DNA of 22,161 bases from Hypsibius dujardini (lineage: Eukaryota > Tardigrada > Eutardigrada > Parachela > Hypsibiidae). Below are positions 9,838 to 21,322 of the stretch, piece by piece (position 1 is the stretch's first letter; each line of letters opens with the position of its first letter). Below the pieces are notes generated by a model. The model made no database searches and was not told where the DNA came from. It saw only the letters and a program-made list of their open reading frames with translations. Where the stretch lies: NCBI GenBank assembly GCA_001579985.1, contig LRSR01006494.1, positions 1-22,161 of the forward strand. The letters are read 5' to 3'. A program made the position numbers and the translations under genes.

Positions 9838-10015
9838 ACAGACACAGACACAGACACGGACACAGACACAGACACAGACACAGATGCAGATGCAGTCTCA
9901 GACAAAACACGAAGACGGGCACAGACACAGACACAGACACAGACACAGACACAGACACAGACACAGACACAGACACAGACACAGACACAGACACAGACAC
10001 AGATGCAGATGCAGT
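9838..10015. repeat. CAGACA hexanucleotide microsatellite
   Basis: Two blocks of acagac repeats (9838-9883 and 9918-10002), each followed by the same gatgcagatgcagtctcagac and acacgaagacgg phrase, show that the block plus its flank was duplicated. The long His/Arg, Thr/Asp and Ser/Val frames here are translation artefacts of the repeat. Confidence 0.95.
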
Positions 10016-11971
10016 CTCAGACAAAAACACGAAGACGGACACAGGGCACCCGCACGAGATCCGGTTTTGGAGAGGATGTGGAGCATTCATATAAATAGCC
10101 TGTGACTATGCCGGATGATTACCGGAATTATCGCTACGAAAAATCGCCGGACGTGGAGTGTGGCTTTACATGGCAACGACAACCAGTGAACGGGGATTAT
10201 TCGTAGCTGACCTTGTTGCTATAAACAGGAAGTACACATCAATCCTATGCCACGGGAGTTCGCGGGCACCCGGACACCTTACAGCCACCTAACTAAATAC
10301 ATGGTGTAGCGGACTCTGAATCGCATCGACCCGTGCCAAGGAAGGATTGGAAAATACTATTCAAATACAAGAAACTAGTGAACTGCGAGGATTACATACA
10401 CACACATGGGATTATATACCCACGGAAATAGAAACGTTCTTCAGTGAAGACAATATACTGTATATACAAGAAAAGGGCGGTACGAAAGTCGTTAAACGAA
10501 TGGCGTATGTACAGTATGACTCCATAACTGATACAACTACACTAGACTAGGAGAGGGAGTAAGTGAATATGCGGAACCACAATAAAAGAGTCGTGACATC
10601 TATGCCGAAATCTTTCGGGCTCCGAAAAAATCGCGAAATCCAAAAAAAGCTTTCGGATCGGGGAAAATGACTGTCGGGAATTGTCGGGAAAATTAATTTT
10701 CGGGTAGGTTCGGAACATTTAAGTTTCGGGTGGATTCGGGAAAGTTTCACTGAAGCGCGGTATTTTTTTCAACCCCTGCACTTACATTATAGAGTGAAAA
10801 TTTGTACAATGGCAGTTGAAAGAGCATGTTACGTGGCAGTCCTTCTCATGTGCAACTGCATCAGTCACTTTTGTGTTGTAATATTAACAAGTCGTTCCGT
10901 AACATTGGCCAGAAGCGCAAGATGTCTGAAATTTTTAGTTAATAAAATGTTTTCGGTGAATGACCTTATTCGGGTTTCGGGTTTCGGGTTTCGGGTTTCG
11001 GGTTTGGGCAAAATAAAAACTTCGGCTCAGGTTTGTCGGGTTCCGCTGATCGTTTCGGGTTTCGGGTCGGGCCATGGGGATTAAATTTCGGCGTAAGACT
11101 GGTACACACCACCTATTGCATTGTAATGCAAAACCCGTAGAAATTGTGTAGCAGTAAACTGTTTGCGCATATTGAATACTGCAGTTTTCTGCAGAAGAAA
11201 AGCGATTTTCGAACACCATGCTTGAAGTACCGCAGAACCGTAACACTGCCTGAATGGAAAGATTTCCCTTGTCCAGTTACGAAGAAAAGATATATGAGAT
11301 GGGGGGGGGGGAATATATTTAAAATCGAAGTGCAACACGTTTTTAAACCATATTGTTAGAAAGTCAAAACGAAGTTCGGAAAAAATTCCATGCCGGTTTA
11401 TATGAATTTACAGATAATTAAAGGTGTCGTAGGCGCCATTTTCTGAACTTCTATGAACTTACCGCACGCACACTCACGACCAACTCTGTCTGTGCTACAA
11501 GTATATTGCTTAAGGAATTATATGGCTCTTTCCAGTTAAAATGCGAAAGTACCTGGCGTGGGAATGGATTTTTTAAAAGTCGGATGACAAAACTTTTCCC
11601 ATTTTTTTTGTCAAGTAATCACAATCACAACGTGGTTTGGTTAAAATTTCATGTATGCCTTAAACATTTTCGCACCAAAACCTGATCGATAGAGGGCGCG
11701 TATTTACACGCATGATATGCGCCATATTAGTGGTGTGGGCGGCACTGCGAACGTGAAACATCTCACGAGCTGAAAACATAGTCAGTCAGGGTGTCAGGGT
11801 GTCAGGGTGTCAGGGTGCCAGGTAGCGTACCCACTCTCGCTCCACAAGAAAATTAGCTGCGCAGTTATTGAGACTAGGCCAAGCTACTGCGCTGTGGAAT
11901 TGTGAACTAATTCCGTCGATATAACTTCTGGCTTATCATACGGCCCACATACGGATAAGGCACCTACCGTA
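10016..11971. other. No named gene; repeat-rich spacer
   Basis: A frame at 10347-10550 (67 codons, including YIPTEIETFFSEDNILYIQE and KRMAYVQYDSITDTTTLD) looks protein-like but is AT-rich, lacks an ATG at its 5' end and matches no family I know. From 10600 to 11080 the sequence is full of tcgggttt/ttcggg motifs, with a perfect gggtttc array at 10971-11005. A tcagggtg array (4 copies) lies at about 11789-11818. Nothing else is seen. Confidence 0.4.
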
Positions 11972-12334
11972 CGAGGTAAAAGGCCGTTAACCAGGCCGCT
12001 TTTAGAAATCTTAACTTAACTAGGCCGGTTTTTTCAACGTTGATTTCCCGGTGCTGCAGTGCTGCCATGCCATAACAGATGGCTTGAAAACATTCAGAAA
12101 AATTCTCTGACCCATTTTAGTTCGTTTCTAAGCCTCACGGTTCGAATTTGAGTCCAAAAAAAAGGAATGGAAGAATCTCAATGGAGAAGTGTGCAAGTAG
12201 TCCGGTAGAGGCGCCACTTCGGTTCCATTTCCCTGGGTTGACTTCGCAAAAACGACTTATACGCCATCTGTTGGCCTGCCGGTCTGGTTAAGTTACGATT
12301 ACTAAAAGCGGCCTGGTTAACGGCCTTTACCTCG
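11972..12334. mobile_element. Non-autonomous TIR element (MITE), copy 2
   Basis: Same family and orientation as 6109-6466: identical ends (cgaggtaaa...), the shared interior (cattcagaaaaattctctga, gcctcacggttcgaatttg, gtgcaagtagtccggtagag) and TA on both flanks (11970-11971, 12335-12336). It differs from copy 1 by small indels (for example an extra A in the left end), so the two are separate old insertions. Confidence 0.85.
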
Positions 12335-12621
12335 TATTGTAGCAGGAAACCCTAGACAGGCAGAACGCGTACTCCGTGAGTACATTTTACTCACGTGCCG
12401 AATATTTTTATCATGCCTCCCACAAAAATTGTCGAGGTCTCAATGGGACAATAATTCTCTGATTGTTGTTGTCCTGCTTGTCTGATTATTTCATTTGCAT
12501 TGTATTCGTACTGTATTCGTATGCGTGTATCGGTGTGAATGTAGCATCAGTCTTGTTAAATGAAATTTGATGAAATTCGTGTACTACATCTTTTTGTGTG
12601 AGCTCTTAATGAGGGAATAAA

Positions 12622-14614
12622 ATGGTAGTGCCGAAGAACCGCGACAACTGGCAGCAGTCGATGAAGGACACTGCGTCAACCATTAAGCACCTATTTGACT
12701 TGAATATCCCCTCACTTAGCGATGTCTCCTTCAAACTGGACAACGAAGCTGGGAAACCGGTTGTTTTCCATGTTCACAAGTAAGTGCTTGCCAGGTCTGA
12801 TGAATAATTCAAATATCATTACATACTTTGCAAATGATTTTGGTATCTTATGTGTGCGGTGTAATATTTGCAAGGTTCATTCTTGCATGCCGGAGTTCAG
12901 TATTTGAGGCCATGTTCTACGGACCCATGGCGGAGGCGAAGATACCGATAGCGATTTCTGATCCGAACATGAAAGCTGAAACGTTCAGAACTATGCTTCA
13001 GTAAGTTCCTGTTTAGGGTAAGCAAAAAAAACTAAAATTAGTCTACTAACTAGTTTTTTCAGTTAACTATATTTTAATTGCCTGAACAAATAAGGTTTTG
13101 CAGTTTAAGATTTGTGTAACTAACGCTTTTGGTTTATGGTTTGTTTAGTTGAAAATACCAATTTTAACCTCCCTCTTACTGTAACTCTGCAGTGACTAAA
13201 GCTTTTTGGTTCCATTTGTTATCAGAAATTTAATTTAATTAAAATTAATTATTATTTAATTTAATTCAAATTAATTATTATTTACTTTAATTAAAATTAA
13301 TTATTATTTAATTTAATTAAAATTAATTATTATTTAATTTAATTCAAATTAATTATTATTTAATTTAATTAAAATTAATTATTAATTAATTTATTCAAAT
13401 TATGACAAAATTAAAAAGTAACTGAAAACTTGTTTTAATTTAATTCACTTTTAAATGTTTATTTAGTTCTGCCATCCTCCTTCGTCATTGGCCAGTTCCG
13501 CCAGTTTCATTTACGAATTATAGTCTCTTCCAAAATGTAGGTATATATATAAGGATGATGTGACCTGTGTGCATGGACAAAATGTCCTTCCTCTGCTCTA
13601 TGTGGCCCATAAATACGGGATCGGATCGCTCATCGAATTATGCTCGAAAACCGCTGCGCAAGGAATCAACGCAGATAATGTCTTTCAGTGTATTCAACAG
13701 GTTCGTTAGTTTTAACCGGAAACCCTCGCTTCCGTTATCAATCAATCAATCCAGCGGGCAAATCTTGAGATTCGCAGGCCGGATTGTATGACGCTGAAAC
13801 GCTGCTCAACGCCTGTTACGAGTTCATCGACAAGCACACCACCGATCTCCTCTGCCGGCCGGAGTTTCTCCTGCAGCCGCGGAATGTGGTCAATGATATA
13901 TTGAAACGTTCCTCGCTGGGCTTGGATAGAATGCCGGAGATTTGCATCTTCAAAGCTGTTTCCAGGTCAGAGAAATTTGTATGCCTGTGTACTTTTACGG
14001 ACCTGATCCTGGTCGTTCTGGTTCAGCAAGACCAAAACATTTGCCATTTCGAAATCGGTTCTTTATGAGGTGGTTGTTAAAATTGTTACGCTGTGTGTAT
14101 GTAGATGGGCTTTAGCCGAGGCTGACCGCTTGAAAATTCCTGCCAAACCGACGCGAATTCGAGAGGCTCTAGACAAGACAGTGTACCTGATCCGTTTCCC
14201 CTTGATGGCGCCCGTTGACATCGTACAAGCCCGAAAGGTAGATTCACCGTAAATCAAAATGTATACCATCCTCGTGCAGGCAGTTACCTTTTCTGGGCAG
14301 ACAAACAAACAAAAAAGCAGACAAGCCTCTAACTAGACTGTCACAGAAAAGGCAGACAGACAGACAGACAAACACGCAGATAGGCAGGCAGACAGACAGA
14401 CAGATAGGCAGACAGACAGACAGATAGATAAACAAAGAAATAAACATACATACTTTAACACACTTCCGCATTCGTTTTCTAGGACAGCATCTTAACGGCG
14501 GAAGAGACCGCTGACCTGCTGGCCTTTTTGCACAAGGTTGAGGTTGATACGAAACCGTTCACAAAAGAACCAAGATCAGTGAATGCTCATGTCAACCCAA
14601 ACAGGAACTGGTAG
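12622..14614 (+). CDS. BTB-BACK domain protein (gene A)
   Basis: Exons: 12622-12779, 12875-13000, 13541-13700, 13778-13965, 14105-14237 and 14483-14614; all junctions are GT-AG and the joined frame is open for 298 codons. The start is the first ATG before NWQQSMKDTASTIKHLF. The BTB fold follows (SLSDVSFKL, HKFILACRSSVFEAMFYGP, YIYKDD, LPLLYVAHKYGI), then BACK (CYEFIDKHTTDLL, FKAVSRWALAEADR, KTVYLIRFPLMAP). The order is that of the BTBD3/BTBD6 group, which act as substrate adaptors for cullin-3 ubiquitin ligases, but there is no PHR domain. TAG at 14612-14614 stops the frame; a +1-shifted frame continues to TAG 14736-14738 with residues CGMCGVHH and AYGHYY, the tail signature seen in the sister genes. 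So either the gene has a 1-2 base indel near 14590-14612 or the sequence has an error there. Intron 2 holds an AT satellite and intron 5 a CAGA repeat. Confidence 0.85.
13221..13400. repeat. AT-only tandem repeat in intron 2 of gene A
   Basis: About seven units of 26 bp (ttatttaatttaattaaaat plus taatta) alternate between an aaaatt and a caaatt variant, so the higher-order period is about 52 bp. The unit is itself nearly palindromic (taatttaatt/aattaaatta). It accounts for the large size of this intron (540 bp against 82 bp in gene B). Confidence 0.9.
14288..14440. repeat. CAGA tetranucleotide repeat in intron 5 of gene A
   Basis: Interrupted cagacaga / caggcaga / agataggc repeats fill most of the 245-bp intron. 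The same tetranucleotide type recurs in cystinosin introns. Confidence 0.9.
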
Positions 14615-14738
14615 CTACGCCAGACAGCAGCAACATTTTGCTTACAACCACAACCAAATAACGCGTCAAGGCATTAAAGTATGTGGCATGTGCGGAGTGC
14701 ATCACGCTGGACAAAACGCGTACGGCCACTACTACTAG

Positions 14739-15288
14739 TGGCATCAGATCCTGGGTGTGGCAGTGGGATTGACCAAAGACGATTTTGGGGAGACCTCGCC
14801 TGTCAAGTCGTGACAGTGTGGCCGCCATCCAAACTTGATTCTACTGTATAAAGAAACAGACTACGAAGTTTTATGATAACAGTCTATTGAAACATTCAGA
14901 CATGTTGTTTCTGCCTTTTCGGATGGTCTTAGACCTAGTCGAAAAGTTGCGCCATTACTTTGGGAAGGCCTCAGTATCTGCGCCTGAGGACTATTCATTA
15001 TATTTCTCAGTACATAATAATGTGAAATGATGCCAGCGAAGTTAACAGGGTCGTCGGTATCTTATCATTATGCACCGCTCTGCACGTTGCTTGTTTAGCT
15101 CGGTTAATCAACAACAGACCCGCGTGTCATTTTCAAGTAGATGGGCTTTTGCGGTTACAAGGAGTTGAAATTTCACCAAATGTACAAACTTTCCATTTCG
15201 ACAAGAAGTAAGCGACATGGCCGTTTTTGATCACTAAAACGAACATCCTTCTGGTTCAATTTCAATTACTGATCACCTTAACGCCACA
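14739..15288. other. Spacer between BTB-BACK genes A and B
   Basis: This 550-bp stretch should hold the 3' UTR of A and the promoter of B. I see no obvious core promoter element or further exon. The ATG context of B (cacaATGgcg) is favourable for initiation. Confidence 0.4.
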
Positions 15289-18200
15289 ATGGCGGCGACC
15301 ATGTCCGACGCGAACTGGCAGCAATCGCAGAGAGACACCTCCTCGGCGATAAAGTACCTGTTCGATTCAAACGACACTCATCTGAGTGATGTCTCGTTTA
15401 AACTGACCAATGCTGCGGGGAAGATGGAGGTGGTGAAAGCTCACAAGTACGTCCCATCCCTTCAACCGTTAACGCCCAAAGTCGTCCAATGACGACACGG
15501 CGACCTCCGAATTTTCCCGCAAAGACCATTCGATTGATTGATTGATTACCTGATTGATTGATGTTTTTTCCAAATATGGTGCGGATCAGTGCAGGAAACA
15601 GTTTTTCATCGGCGGATTTTCGTCTCACCCAACGGTGAACAGTGGTCTGTTAAACAAAAAACAAGAAATTTCTAAAGTCGCCCAAATTTTTTTTAATTAA
15701 TTTTTTTCTTAAATGAATGAAATTACTCAAGGAAAATATATTTTTGGCACTCAAATCGGGTCTGATTTGGTACGGGGCGTTAATGGGTTAGTTGGTTCGG
15801 CCTTTTTTTTATGGTTCTACTTTCGATTTGCAGGCTAATCTTGGCCTGCAGGAGTTCGGTTTTTGAGGCCATGTTTTACGGGCCCCTGGCGGAGAGTTCC
15901 GCTTTGATACCGGTAGAGGACATAACCGCCGAGATTTTTAAGACCGCTTTGTGGTGAGTTGTTAACAGTGGAATGATCTCTCCTGCTGTGAGCGTATTCT
16001 ACTTTGTTAATTTCCTCTATATTTCCGCGTATTAGGTATATTTACAAGGACGATGCAAACTGTTTGAACGGAGAAAATGTCTTACCGCTTTTGTATGTGG
16101 CGCATAAGTACGATATCGGTTCGTTGAAGGAACTCTGTGCCAATATCACTGCGCAATCAATCACATCCGATATCGTTTTTCATTGCATTCAACAGGTACG
16201 AGGATGATCCCACCGACTTGTCACTCTACTAATGATTCTAACTAAAATGACAAGCAGACTGATTAAATGCCAAGTTTGGAAATGATTCCACTAAGCGCAA
16301 TCGTTTTAATATAAATTCTCCGTGTTGTGCGGCAAGTTTCCTTTTCGTATTACTCCTATTCAGAAATAGTAACTGAAACTATTCTAAACCTATTGTAATA
16401 TATTACTGAATGACCAAAATGTCATAATAAGGAGGAAATCATGCGAGATCGGTGCGGTACGTCTAAAAAAGGGGACCATGAATGCGCTTCATCAACAAAA
16501 GTTTTGTCCTTTTACAGGCGGAATTATATGACTCCAAGACACTCGCAGATGCCTGCTACAGCTTCGTCGACAAAAATACAATTGACTTGCTAGGCCGACC
16601 AGAGTTTCTAAACCAGCCACGGAAGGTCCTTAACAGCATCTTGATGCGGTCAACTTTGGCGGCTGATGGAATGCCGGAACTCTGCATTTTCAAAGCTGCA
16701 GTTCGGTATGCTTCTTTCCTCCATTTCTTTAAGCCATTCAAGCCTGTTGACTTCGCGTCCAAAATTTTGCGCTAATTTGCTTCGAAATTAAATTGCACAA
16801 AATTCCTCTTCATGCATTGCATAGGAATGTACTCTCTCTGTAGATGGGCAAAGGCCGAGGCCGATCGCAGCAAAATTCCGGAGAAGTTGACGCGTATTCG
16901 CGAGGCCTTGGCTGAGTCGCTTTACCTCATTCGGTTTCCGCACTTGACGCCAACGGAAATCGCCCAAGCCAGGAAGGTATGGACATGATACCTAAAATCC
17001 GTTTTAGCGACTTCTGCTACCTGATTTTAATATTGCTTCTGAACACGCTCAAGGACGGAATTCTGTCAGATCGGGAGGCTGCGGATTTATTGGAGTTTTT
17101 ACATCAAATTCACTCGGATCCTACGCCGTTCATCAAGGAACCTCGGGCAAATATCGACAAGAGACCATTGTGGCGGTACGTCTGGCGTTGCAACTAGAGA
17201 ATGCATGTTACTTCTGCATTAAGCTTTAAAAGTACGAGGGGCAAACTGAAAGTAATGTCACCCCAATTTTTTTTGTGAAGAGTCTATCAACTATTTGAAG
17301 CAACTAGCCCCTGATTTTATTATCCCAACCTCAGATGAGTTACGGCAGAATTTTGAATCAAGGAAAACTATTTCGCAAAAACTAAAAAAATACTCTTTCG
17401 TTAGGCGCACAGCGGAGAGTTGTCTGCATTCTGACGGCCACTTCCCCCTTTAATTATTTGATTTCGCACTGGCATCAAATTAGAATATAGAATCCGCACT
17501 CCTTCAAAAAGTAACAAAAAAAATCAAATTTTGAAGATCACAGTTGTCACACAGATAAAATCTGAACTCCGTGAGGCACAGTGAGACTTTTTCGTCCTAG
17601 TAAATTTACAGGCTGAAAGTGAACTTCCTCTGCTCCGTATTCCTTGCTCTGAAGTTCTACTTTTCCAGATCTAACAGAAAATAGAATAGCAGGCGTGGGG
17701 CTTTTATTGTGAACTGCCAAACTACAGATTTGTTAAGAGGTAAAACTGGAATTTCAAACTTCCTGGTGATGACGCCTCCCAAAGGTCCTGCTCGACGAGA
17801 CCAGGGCCAACTGCGATCCGATTCTGCGCACCCAGAATGACGGTTGAACAAACCACACTTAGTTTTTGGAAGAGCATGTTGGTGAGGGCTTCCACATAGT
17901 TGGGAGTCACTGCTGCTCAAGTAGAAGGGAAGAAGTTTCGAAACACGCCCCAAGATAGCTCAATTTAATTAGCTCATTCTTTTCCGCATTTCTCATCGAT
18001 CTCGAGAGATTTTCACATTTCAGTTTCGCGATAAAATCAATTTTTTGGTTGACGAATAAAAACACGCCTCGTGGCCTATTCGTGAAACAGTTGAGTGAGA
18101 AAAAATGGCGAAGAAAGTGTTCATGGCATGAAACGGTTCAGAAACTTTCGATAGGAGAGTTCTATGAGAAGATTATTAAAACCCTTGAAGAAGATGGTCA

Positions 18201-19752
18201 AGGAGAACGGAAAATGCGTTTACCTATGAAACAACTGAATGCGCGTGTCAGCTGTCGAAATTAGCCTGCGTCTGCTTGCCTCGCTGGCCTTCCCTTCCCT
18301 TCTCGCACTGACCTAATTCTTTTAAATACAAGTTAGCCGTCGTCTTTCTATCCTTTGATGTATTCAAAATTATTTTTAAACATTCTCATCTTATTTAAAA
18401 AAATGGGGTGACATTCCTTTCAGTTTGCCCCTTGTATATAGACACTGTATTCGTCTAGGGCTTGCAGAGTTTAACAGAATCAAAGCAGTTTAGCTAAAAC
18501 TTTAATTATAACTTCTACCGGTAAATGGTAATTTTTTAATTTTAGTTTCCTGAAAAAGCAGACTAGAAGTTTATCTCTATCTTTGTTACTGAAGTTTTCA
18601 AGTGGGAATGTTAAATTTATTCAACTAACTTCCATTACAAGCTGAAAAAGCTATGCTAAAGTACTCAACTACAGACAAACAGTAAACAGTTCAGTTCTGT
18701 AAACAAATCTCCTTTGGAACAAACAGTAAACAGTTCAGTTCTGTAAACAATTCTCCTTTGGAACAAACAGTAAAAAGTTCAGTTCTGTAAACAGTTCTCC
18801 TTTGGAACAAACAGTAAACAGTTCAGTTCTGTAAACAGTTCTCCTTTGGAACAAACAGTAAACAGTTCAGTTCTGTAAACAGATCTCCTTTGGAACAAAC
18901 AGTAAAAAGTTCAGTTCTGTAAACAAATCTCCTATGGAACAAACAGTAAACAGTTCAGTTCTGTAAACAGTTCTCCTTTGGAACAAACAGTAAACAATTC
19001 AGTTCTGTAAACAGTTCTCCTTTGGAACAAACAGTAAACAGTTCAGTTCTGTAAACAAATCTCCTTTGGAACAAACAGTAAACAGTTCAGTTCTGTAAAC
19101 AGTTCTCCTTTGGAACAAACAGTAAAAAGTTCAGTTCTGTAAACAAATTTCCTTTGGAAGACGAATACTGCCTTCGAGTGGAACATCTCCGTAGTTCACA
19201 ATTCATTTTAAACGTTTACTGTTCTACTCCATATACTGTTTTGCGTTTGTGTCTGAATTTTTCCACCCATTTACGCCTTGTTTTTACAGTATTATTTATT
19301 TTGCCCATTTTGTCTACCAAGAACTAGTAAGCTAAAAGTCCATTATGATATAAGAAGTTATTTTTCATCGATTAAACAAAAGTCATTAGAAATTTTGCCT
19401 TGACGTCCATATCGTGTTCTCCTTCGGTATGCTCTTCAACTTTCTATTTATACTGTACAGGGGAGTGGCGTATCATGGCGGACGGGTCCACCCAACGATG
19501 AGGCTGACCCACAACAGAGAACCCTCGGAGCAGACCATGCGTCATCAAATTCATAATGGCCCTTTTAAGAAATCTGCTTCGCGTCCAACGGAACCTTCAA
19601 TTCAGATGCAGCCGATCCTTACCGACAGGCGCCACCTGCCCGTCGTAGAGGTTGATCTGAACGGCCTACCGGTTTTGCCCGTCGATGGCGGACCATGGGA
19701 GGAGCTATCCTTCAAACCCGGTGCTTGTGACATATGCGGGCAACCTCATTAG
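15289..19752 (+). CDS. BTB-BACK domain protein with CxxCxxxH tail (gene B)
   Basis: Exons: 15289-15446, 15834-15953, 16036-16195, 16518-16705, 16844-16976, 17054-17175 and 19461-19752, all GT-AG. The joined frame is 1173 bp (390 residues plus stop) with no break. Residues about 24-125 form the BTB domain (LSDVSFKL, HKLILACRSSVFEAMFYGP, YIYKDDANCL, LPLLYVAHKYDIGSL). Residues about 130-250 are BACK (AELYDSKTLADACYSFVDKN, FKAAVRWAKAEADR, ESLYLIRFPHLTP). Residues 254-290 match the segment shared by all three copies. The last exon encodes a low-complexity Pro/His-rich stretch and ends CDICGQPH at the very C-terminus. BTBD3/6-type proteins carry a PHR domain here; this one does not. Likely a cullin-3 adaptor (family knowledge); the tail's role is unknown. 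The exon 6/7 join depends on phase match (CG plus G gives Arg) and on the shared tail signature. Confidence 0.88.
17235..18434. mobile_element. 1200-bp TIR element in last intron of gene B
   Basis: The left end cgaggggcaaactgaaag plus taatgtcacccc is matched by the reverse complement of the right end (ggggtgacattcctttcag, tttgccccttg); the TIRs are about 40 bp with one or two mismatches. TA flanks both ends (17233-17234, 18435-18436). Frames inside (17657-17953 minus, 18049-18264 plus) show no transposase motif I can identify, so it is non-autonomous or decayed. The TA duplication suggests the Tc1/mariner type. Confidence 0.8.
18675..19158. repeat. Minisatellite, 11 copies of 44 bp
   Basis: Units start acaaacagtaaacagttcag and end tctcctttgga, spaced exactly 44 bp. 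Variants are few and recurrent (aacagttctcc against aacaaatctcc; taaacag against taaaaag), indicating shuffling of unit types among copies. It lies in the last intron of gene B, about 300 bp before the acceptor of exon 7. Confidence 0.95.
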
Positions 19753-20754
19753 ACTTTTGCCAGCAGTGAATGACAAAAAAATGCGGCCCGGACAACTTCT
19801 GCTGCACAATTAAAATTTAGCTGTAAAATCGTAGAACTACAAAATTGTAAAACTGTAAACGTTTTTTTAGACCCGCCCGTCCGCTCAATCAGATCAATGG
19901 CAAAAAGCGGCCTGGTGACTGAAAAAAAGGTTGTGGTCTTCAAAACGTTCATTTTGATCACGCTAAGTAAATATTCAAATCCCCAAAGGCATCTCCTTCC
20001 CCTTTAAAGGCTGAAAAAGCTGAGAAGCCCTCAAAACTCCGTCATCGTCATCTTCGAAAGATGATTCTGGCTGAATCTATTCGAGTTCATGCTCATGAAC
20101 GTCAATTTGTACTTCACTTTTTCAGTGCCGCAACTGTTTGATTGATTTATCTCTGGGAGAAAAAAACTCGGAAATCTTAACTGCCCGCGCGTTGTTATCA
20201 CTGCCCCGCAGGGGGGGGCGCCCCGCCCCCTAGCGCAAAAGTCCCCCTAATATCGAGGGGGGCTGATCGCAAATCTCTTCGGATTTGAACTTTTTTAATC
20301 GTCGACATGTTGGAAAATAAAGATGCACATTTGTTTTTTAAAAGAATGCATTTTGTCTATTAAATAAATAATTTAGGCCCTGTTGCCCCGGATTAAGTTT
20401 TTCCCTCGGTACGGTTACTTAATCCGTGCACCACAAGACTGCGATTGTCCAGTACTGTAATGTGACGGGAAAAAAGAGCCACCAAACTTTTGATCGAACA
20501 GTTGATACAACAGAGTGAGCAGAAAAGTGTAAAGAAAAGTCTGACGAGTAAGATAAAAGTTATAGAAACTAATTTGAAATCGAAATGAGCCAATCCCAAT
20601 ACCACAATATCACAGGGTGAAAAGGAACAAGATAAAAAAATCAGCAGCTGCTGCAGGTGTATGTCACCGGATAAAACGGGCTCATTTTGAGCAATAAAAG
20701 ATTGGGAACAACGTGACAGGGAACAGAGTGACAGGGAAGAGGAGCGAGCGCCGT
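19753..20754. other. Spacer between gene B and cystinosin (convergent)
   Basis: No gene is seen. It should contain the 3' UTRs of two convergent genes; an aataaag lies at about 20317-20323 on the plus strand. A GC-rich near-palindrome (caggggggggcgccccgccc, 20208-20227) followed by gtccccctaatatcgagggg (20241-20260) stands out against AT-rich flanks. Confidence 0.4.
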
Positions 20755-21272
20755 TTAATCGGGTAACACCGAGGATGTCACAGACTCGCCTTCAGGGTAC
20801 AAGTCAACCACCTTATGCGAGGCCTTCCTGTACAGAACGTAATGCTGGACGATGAAGACCACATCGAAGAAAATAGACAGAAGACCCAGTCCGATCTTGG
20901 TCGGGTTTCCCACAGTAGATGTCCAGTCATCTGCACACAGAAAAGACATTCAGTCAACGTAGTCTCGAGAATTTTGTGTTGTCATCGGGAATTAAAACGT
21001 GCAGTACCGAAATTGTAAGCGATAACAAAGAGCTGCGCCAGAGATAGGACTCCACCGGTAAAGTCAAGAAGCACGTTGCCGATGCTCCAGCCGACCGTGC
21101 TTTTTCGTCGGAAATTCATCCAGGCCTAAGCACAACCCGAAACAGTTCACGATGTCTGTCTCATTCTTCTCAAGAGCTAGTGATCGTGTCTGCCTGCCTG
21201 CCTGCTTACATCTCTGTCTGTAAGTCTGTTTATAAGTTTGTCTGCCTGTCTGCCTGTCTGCGTCTGTCTGCA

Positions 21273-21322
<50 letters not shown>

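Noticed and set aside
9644-10105. Long open frames on both strands through the CAGACA repeat
   Set aside because: They translate a hexanucleotide repeat (His-Arg, Thr-Asp, Ser-Val runs) and lie at and just after the donor of the FMO exon.
10100-10210. Frame PVTMPDDYRNYRYEKSPDV as FMO exon 2
   Set aside because: MPDDY loosely recalls the FMO FPDFP motif, but the only acceptor nearby gives the wrong phase for the donor at 9831.
10971-11005. gggtttc array considered as telomeric repeat
   Set aside because: Only about five units, in the middle of a region of scattered tcggg motifs; no terminal or subtelomeric context.
14589-14612. Very short intron to rejoin gene A with its tail frame
   Set aside because: The possible GT-AG pairs are 14-26 bp long and none restores the required phase.
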